This document shows, piece by piece, positions 59,617 through 64,000 of a DNA stretch of 64,000 nt. The stretch is taken from contig CAVXWW010000004.1 of NCBI GenBank assembly GCA_963765545.1, positions 558,001-622,000 of the forward strand. Direction: 5' to 3'. Numbering within the stretch: the first letter of the stretch is position 1; each line of letters starts with the position of its first letter. The notes under the pieces were generated by a model. The model had not been told where the DNA came from and searched no databases. It saw only the letters and a list, made by a program, of their open reading frames with translations. The stretch is from JARRPM01 sp963765545 (GTDB lineage: Bacteria > Pseudomonadota > Gammaproteobacteria > Pseudomonadales > Halieaceae). A program made the translations under genes and the position numbers.

Positions 59617-60471
59617 ATGCCTGAAAATCAACCATTTGTCGTCTCCCGCACTGAGGAAGGCGCTGAGCAACTGCAGGCGCGTTTCCAGGAACTGGGCTAC
59701 CTGTTCTTCAAGCACTATGTTGCAGATGCCACCTGTGACGAACTGTTAGCGACGCTGGTGGCACAGACGGAAAATCAGGTCAACCTCAGCCCCGAGACCG
59801 GCTTGCCTGCTCTGCAGGGGCGGCCATTTGTCGAGTCAGACCCTGACTGGGATAACATCTACCCGCGTATGCAGGCGCTGGAGTCGTTCCATGGCCTTTT
59901 CCACAGCGAACCTATGCTGGACCTGATGCGACTGGTCTCCGGCCCCGATGTCTTTGTCTATCCGATGAAGATGGCCCGCATCTCCACGCCGGGCAAGATC
60001 GGCTATGAAACGCCGCCGCACCAGGATGCCTACTCGCACCACGCGGGCCCCACCATGGCCGGTATCTGGGTGGCCCTGCACGATATTTCTGCAACGATGG
60101 GACGGGTGAGGGTACTGCCGGGTTCGCACAAGGGCGGCGTGCGTAAAGTATTCACCGCAGAGGGTGTTGGCGGTGTGCAATGTGAAATCTACCCTGAAGA
60201 GACCACGTGGCATGTCTCCGATTCAACGCGCGGAGACGTACTGATCTTCCACTCGGCCACCGTTCACAAGGCTGAACCCAATCTCACCGACAGCACCGTG
60301 CGGATGAGTGTCGATACCCGCTTTTGCGACTATGGTGCCCCGGTATTTTCTACCAATCTCGAGCCTCATCACGGCTGGCGTATCGATGGCCTCGACTGGC
60401 CGCATATCTATCGCAACTGGCACAGCTCGGCCAACCAGTACTACTGGCGGGATTACCCCCACCTGTTCTGA
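59617..60471 (+). CDS. Phytanoyl-CoA dioxygenase-family (PhyH-like) protein
   Basis: 284-residue non-haem iron/2-oxoglutarate oxygenase. The metal ligands are H135 and D137 (PPHQDAYSHH) and H217 (FHSATVHKAEPN), with R229 (STVRMSVDTRF) as the 2-oxoglutarate anchor, all as in the PhyH family. Members hydroxylate fatty acyl-CoAs or other lipids and secondary metabolites. ATG at 59617 with AAGAGA upstream. It follows the GPH transporter by 97 bp and may belong to the same operon as the LLM enzyme. Confidence 0.88.
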   Translation: MPENQPFVVSRTEEGAEQLQARFQELGYLFFKHYVADATCDELLATLVAQTENQVNLSPETGLPALQGRPFVESDPDWDNIYPRMQALESFHGLFHSEPMLDLMRLVSGPDVFVYPMKMARISTPGKIGYETPPHQDAYSHHAGPTMAGIWVALHDISATMGRVRVLPGSHKGGVRKVFTAEGVGGVQCEIYPEETTWHVSDSTRGDVLIFHSATVHKAEPNLTDSTVRMSVDTRFCDYGAPVFSTNLEPHHGWRIDGLDWPHIYRNWHSSANQYYWRDYPHLF

Positions 60472-60491
60472 ACGGCGCTGCCTTTGTAGCG

Positions 60492-61649
60492 TCAGTCGCG
60501 CGCCTCCGAGAGGCACTCGTAGGCGGCAGCTACCAATGTCATGGAACGCGGGTCTCCCTCCATATTAAACTGCATGCCATTCATCACATAGGCAAACCCC
60601 ACACCGGCATCCGGGTCGGCAAACGCGAGGGCGCCGCCTGCACCGGGATGACCAAAGCTGTTTGGACCCGCACCGGGGGCCAGGGCCGGCTGCAGCCCAT
60701 AACCGAGGCCAAAACAGGTCTCGTGGAAAATAACCGCATCGGGGCCGCGAACCTGTTCCTCACAAGCCCTTGCCAATTGCTGCGGCCCCAGTAAACGAAT
60801 CCCGTCTACCTCGTCGATCAGTGCTGCGTAAAAACGCGCCAGCGAACGCGCGTCACCCACGCCATTGGATGAGGGCATCTCGGCCTGCAGCACCTCCGGG
60901 CGATTCCACATCTCGTTGTAGCCAAAGAGACCATTGGGTCCTCCCATAACACGGGCGGTCAGGCTGTCTGCACCCAGTAGCTCTGCGATGGCGTCGCTGC
61001 CGCCTTCGGGTGGCACCAGGGTGGCGCAGTTGCCCAGTTGTTCCTCCGGTAGACCCACCCAATAGCGCAGGCCAAGCGGCGTGCAGATATGCTGTTGCAA
61101 AAACTGCCCGGCACTCTCCCCGCTTATCCGGCGAATCAACTCTCCCAGGATCCAGCCAAAGGAGCGGGCGTGGTAGCCGTGCCGGGTGCCCGGTTCCCAG
61201 TTCGGCGCCTGGGCTGCAATAGCTTCAACGACAGGGTCCCAGGCCAGTACCTGTTCCAGGCTCAGTACCCCGTCTACCGCCGCCAGCCCCGCCTGGTGCG
61301 AAAGCACCATGCGAGTAGTAATGTGCTCCTTACCGTTGCAGTCGAATTCGGGCCAGTAATGAGCTATCGGCAGGTCCACATCCAGTCGACCCGCCTCCAC
61401 TAACTGGTGAATGCAGGTTGCCGTTGGACCCTTGGCGGCTGAAAACACCAGTGTAATGGTGTCTTCCTCCCAAGGCCGTTTCGTAGCGGCATCCGCATAT
61501 CCGCCCCAGATATCCACTACGGCCTGGCCCCGGTGATAAAGTGAGCAGGCAGCACCTACCTCCCCCTGGTCGGCGAAATTTGCTGCGAACGCCTGCGCTA
61601 CAGGCTCGAAACCGGCAGCAACCCGGCCGGTAACGTGTCCTGTCTCCAA
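60492..61649 (-). CDS. Serine hydrolase of the beta-lactamase/EstB family
   Basis: 385-residue penicillin-recognising-fold esterase. The catalytic SxxK is S70-A-A-K73 (VFSAAKGP) and the second motif tyrosine is Y159 (HGYHARSFGW), as in class C beta-lactamases and EstB-type carboxylesterases. No signal peptide is visible, so it is cytoplasmic. Start appears to be a TTG at 61649 without a strong ribosome-binding site; no better one was found in frame. It converges on the phytanoyl-CoA dioxygenase-like gene with 20 bp between the stop codons. Confidence 0.85.
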   Translation of the reverse strand: METGHVTGRVAAGFEPVAQAFAANFADQGEVGAACSLYHRGQAVVDIWGGYADAATKRPWEEDTITLVFSAAKGPTATCIHQLVEAGRLDVDLPIAHYWPEFDCNGKEHITTRMVLSHQAGLAAVDGVLSLEQVLAWDPVVEAIAAQAPNWEPGTRHGYHARSFGWILGELIRRISGESAGQFLQQHICTPLGLRYWVGLPEEQLGNCATLVPPEGGSDAIAELLGADSLTARVMGGPNGLFGYNEMWNRPEVLQAEMPSSNGVGDARSLARFYAALIDEVDGIRLLGPQQLARACEEQVRGPDAVIFHETCFGLGYGLQPALAPGAGPNSFGHPGAGGALAFADPDAGVGFAYVMNGMQFNMEGDPRSMTLVAAAYECLSEARD

Positions 61650-61931
61650 TTTGATAGTGATCGTATTCAGTGGACCTTCCTCCGTTAATGCCTGCGGCCA
61701 GTGCGCTCGTGTTCACACGCATGCCCGGCCGAACAAGCTGCTTTCCCAGAACCTGGCAGTAGCCAGTATATCTCCCCGCGAAGCGTTTTTGCGTATAGAA
61801 ACAACGGGCTTTCGCCACGCTGCGCCCGGAATTACCGCGCCTGGGAAACCCAAAAACGAGGTGACTGGTCTGGATTCTGCAGTTAAAGGTGTCTATATTG
61901 CCACGGTTTCCAGCAACTACGGGTTAACCGC

Positions 61932-62648
61932 ATGGGCCGCGCCTATCAGAACCGCAAAGATTCAATGGCTAAAACTTCCGATGCCAAGGCCCGGGTGTAC
62001 AGCAAGTATGCCCGGGAGATATACGTCACCGGTAAGTCCGGTGGCACGGACCCGGAGGGCAACCTGGCGCTGCGCAGCCTGATTGAGCGCGCCAAGAAAG
62101 ACCAGGTGCCCACCCACGTGATTGATAAGGCTATAGAGAAGGCCAAGGGCGGTGGTGGAGAGGATTTTGTGGTGGCTCGCTATGAGGGTTTTGGCCCTGG
62201 GGGGAGCATGCTGATTGTCGACTGCCTGACTGACAATGCGAACCGGACCATAGGCGATGTGCGTGGCTGTTTTACCAAGACCAAGTGCAAGCTGGGCAGC
62301 CCGGGCAGTGTCAGCCACCTGTTTGATCACAGCGCGATCCTGGTATTTAAAAGCGATGATGAGGAAGCTGCCCTGGACGCACTGTTGGTGGCCGATGTGG
62401 ATGTCACCGACCTTGAGTGCGATGGAGGATATGTCAGCGTCTTTGTCCCCCACACCGAGCAGTTCAAGGCGAAGCAGGCTCTGCTGGATGCGCTGGGCGA
62501 CATTGATTTTGAGGTGGACGAGGTGCAGTTCCTGCCTCAAACGACTGCCGCACTGGGTGCTGATGACCAGCAGGTATTGGAGAAACTACTGGATATGCTC
62601 AACTACCTGGACGATGTCCAGAATGTATATTGCAACGCCGGCGCCTGA
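61932..62648 (+). CDS. YebC/PmpR-family protein, YeeN type
   Basis: 238-residue protein of the TACO1/YebC family, now thought to help ribosomes through proline-rich stretches as well as to act as a regulator. The opening differs from classical YebC (MAGHSKW) and resembles E. coli YeeN, with YSKYAREIYVTGKSGGTDPEGN, then VIDKAIEKAKGGGGEDFVVARYEGFGPGGSMLIV and PGSVSHLFDHSAILVF. Length is normal. ATG at 61932. The stop is 20 bp from the convergent MerR gene. The YeeN subgroup is usually a second paralogue. Confidence 0.92.
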   Translation: MGRAYQNRKDSMAKTSDAKARVYSKYAREIYVTGKSGGTDPEGNLALRSLIERAKKDQVPTHVIDKAIEKAKGGGGEDFVVARYEGFGPGGSMLIVDCLTDNANRTIGDVRGCFTKTKCKLGSPGSVSHLFDHSAILVFKSDDEEAALDALLVADVDVTDLECDGGYVSVFVPHTEQFKAKQALLDALGDIDFEVDEVQFLPQTTAALGADDQQVLEKLLDMLNYLDDVQNVYCNAGA

Positions 62649-62668
62649 TGCTGCCGGCGTGCACCCTG

Positions 62669-63679
62669 TCAGGCCGCGTCGTGAAGACGGTCTGGATCCA
62701 ACTCCCCGACAGCGTTTTGGCCAGCCTCAACAGCGTCGGACAGCACGAGTTGTAACGCTCGTTCCATCAGCCACCGGGCCTGCCCGGCGTACGCATACGC
62801 GCAGGCCCGGGTTGCAGCGTCCGACCAGTTATCCACTGCTCCACTAGCGACATTTTCCTCAAACAGGGCCAGGCCTGATACCAGTTCGGCCAGCCTGGCG
62901 GCTCCTATATCGCTGGCTTCGGGCTTCAGGTTGGCTGCCGCAGACAGCTCTTCCTGGGATATCTGGCGAGGGCGATTAACGACCAGCTCGCCCAGGTCCA
63001 ACGTACCCTGGCGGGTCAGCACTTCTGCTGAGCAGCGGCTGACCTCAAAGGCCAGGAACCCCGGGTCCGGTGGAAACGCTGTGGCGGAAAAACCGCGCTG
63101 CTGCAAGGTCTGCGCGGATCGGTCACTAGCCTCGTTGTGAATAACAAGAACCCTCTGGGCGCCCAGGACACAGGCCAGCTTCTCAACCTGCCTGACCTGC
63201 ATCGGGCCCAGGCTGTCACAGCCGACCACCAGCAGGTCCGGAGAGGCGACCTGCCCGGTGAGTGACGCCTCTGCCTCAGCCAACGGCACCCTGGCCAGGC
63301 TGGCACTCACATGGGACAGGCAGCCTTGGTGATTGTCCAGCCACTGGCAAAGGGCTTCGCCGATAACAAGCACAGCAGGCTTGCTCACGGGAATTTCAGC
63401 ACCAGCGGAACCCGCCCTACCCAGCATGACTTCCAGGGTTTTGCGTCCGCAGCCCGAAATCTCGCCGATTCTAACGCCCGAGTTCACCAGCGTCGCGACC
63501 AATTGCAGATGCTCGAGGTCGGTTTGCGTGTACTGTCGGCGGCCACTGCCTGACCTGTGACTGGCGCCCAGGCCGTAGCGGCGCTCCCAGATGCGCAGTG
63601 TATCCGGCTTTAGTCCGGTCAAACGCGCCACAGTACCAATGGCGTAAAGCGGTCTTGGTTCCAGTTTGACTGTTTGCAC
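62669..63679 (-). CDS. MerR-family regulator with a cobalamin-binding-domain-like C-terminus
   Basis: 336-residue regulator. The MerR winged helix is LYAIGTVARLTGLKPDTLRIWERRYGLGASHRSGSGRRQY, at residues 11-50 in part; the C-terminal part (from about AVLVIGEALCQWL) resembles the helical and Rossmann-like B12 domain of light-sensing CarH/LitR regulators. However, the ExxxWxDxH-type cap and the cobalamin His motif are not visible, so B12 binding is doubtful. Start is a GTG at 63679 preceded by AAGGAAG. It diverges from the DUF523 gene at the right edge; in gammaproteobacteria similar pairs sit next to photolyase genes. Confidence 0.75.
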   Translation of the reverse strand: MQTVKLEPRPLYAIGTVARLTGLKPDTLRIWERRYGLGASHRSGSGRRQYTQTDLEHLQLVATLVNSGVRIGEISGCGRKTLEVMLGRAGSAGAEIPVSKPAVLVIGEALCQWLDNHQGCLSHVSASLARVPLAEAEASLTGQVASPDLLVVGCDSLGPMQVRQVEKLACVLGAQRVLVIHNEASDRSAQTLQQRGFSATAFPPDPGFLAFEVSRCSAEVLTRQGTLDLGELVVNRPRQISQEELSAAANLKPEASDIGAARLAELVSGLALFEENVASGAVDNWSDAATRACAYAYAGQARWLMERALQLVLSDAVEAGQNAVGELDPDRLHDAA

Positions 63680-63839
63680 GATATCTTCCTTTTGCTGAAC
63701 CTGACATAGATACGCATGTGATCGCGGTATGGATGAACTGAATTTAATCAGCCCGTAACCGGCCCAAAGGGGCCTGTTTGAGTTGCGCCTGCGCGGGCGC
63801 CCTTGTAACGTTTCCTGATCGTAGAATGGGAAGACAGCC

Positions 63840-64000
63840 ATGACCCACGAAAGTGCGCAGGACAAACCTTTAATGGGGATCGGTGCCTGCCTGGCCGGCA
63901 AGCCCGTGCGCTACAACGGCCAGACCAAAAGCCCTAATACTCACGTGCGCGACCTGGCAGAAGCCTTTGAAATGCGCTCTTTCTGCCCGGAAATGGGGAT
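63840..64000 (+). CDS. DUF523 (YbbK-like) protein, 3' end outside the window
   Basis: 53 codons visible. After MTHESAQDKP come MGIGACLAGKPVRYNGQ and SFCPEMGI, the signature of the DUF523 domain, often fused with DUF1722 (YbgA-like). GGAAG precedes the ATG at 63840. It diverges from the MerR-type gene, sharing a 160-bp promoter region. In E. coli the related ybgA gene is in an operon with phrB photolyase, so a light- or DNA-repair-related operon may continue beyond the edge. Confidence 0.82.
   Translation, partial: MTHESAQDKPLMGIGACLAGKPVRYNGQTKSPNTHVRDLAEAFEMRSFCPEMG

Noticed and set aside
63785..63800. GC-rich inverted segment GCGCCTGCGCGGGCGC before the DUF523 gene as an operator
   Set aside because: It is short, imperfect and of the base composition expected by chance in this genome.

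Overview
The window is a 64 kb stretch of a moderately high-GC gammaproteobacterial chromosome. The conserved core is in the order known from Pseudomonas-like genomes: prc, cysG-serS-crcB, galE, rarA-lolA-ftsK, trxB, aat-bpt-infA, clpA-clpS, icd, rluE-nudJ-mnmA-hflD-purB-roxA, pabB, tRNA-Arg, thrH, cysB. The lipid and xenobiotic catabolic genes around it (Baeyer-Villiger monooxygenase, acyl-CoA dehydrogenase, LLM oxidoreductase, phytanoyl-CoA dioxygenase-like protein, sulfotransferase, SnoaL-like proteins) are typical of marine oligotrophic Gammaproteobacteria. My best guess is the Halieaceae (OM60/NOR5) group; this is an inference from gene content, not a database match.

Layout. 1-15.3 kb is an accessory region: a BVMO cut by the left edge, a methyltransferase, a PAP2 phosphatase, an L-2-haloacid dehalogenase, a sulfotransferase divergent from a nitronate monooxygenase and an acyl-CoA dehydrogenase, and an aruH-aruI-like pair for the arginine transaminase pathway, followed by periplasmic proteins of unknown role. 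Gene relics lie here: the C-terminus of an acyl-CoA synthetase at 1543-1671 and a shortened LolA-like gene at 13417-13722. 15.6-43.1 kb is the housekeeping core, with tightly packed operons: ftsK-lolA-rarA, aat-bpt and rluE-nudJ-mnmA-hflD are joined by short gaps or by 1-11 nt overlaps. The aat, bpt, clpA and clpS genes together give a complete bacterial N-degron pathway. 43.2-50.2 kb holds a 5'-nucleotidase, a large acetyl-CoA hydrolase/transferase, an amino acid:Na+ symporter, D-cysteine desulfhydrase, an isolated yajC and an exonuclease III-type enzyme. 50.3-61.6 kb is a second accessory region (MarR regulator, SnoaL-like protein, amidohydrolase, metallo-beta-lactamase-fold hydrolase, PrxQ, flavin reductase, moaC-moaD-moaE, LLM oxidoreductase, truncated and intact MFS transporters, phytanoyl-CoA dioxygenase-like protein, beta-lactamase-fold esterase). 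The right end has a YeeN-type YebC protein and a MerR/cobalamin-domain-like regulator divergent from a DUF523 gene cut by the edge.

The most unusual non-coding structure is in the 538 bp between clpS and icd (32057-32594). Two long hairpins lie there in opposite orientation. Their loops share a conserved core of about 22 nt, but their stems are entirely different in sequence while each remains fully base-paired. Other regulatory-looking dyads are a perfect 26-bp palindrome overlapping an extended -10 promoter at 3221-3256, a dyad with direct GTGATAAC repeats at 6230-6290, and an 11-bp inverted repeat at 2445-2493. I saw no insertion sequences, prophage, CRISPR array or rRNA.
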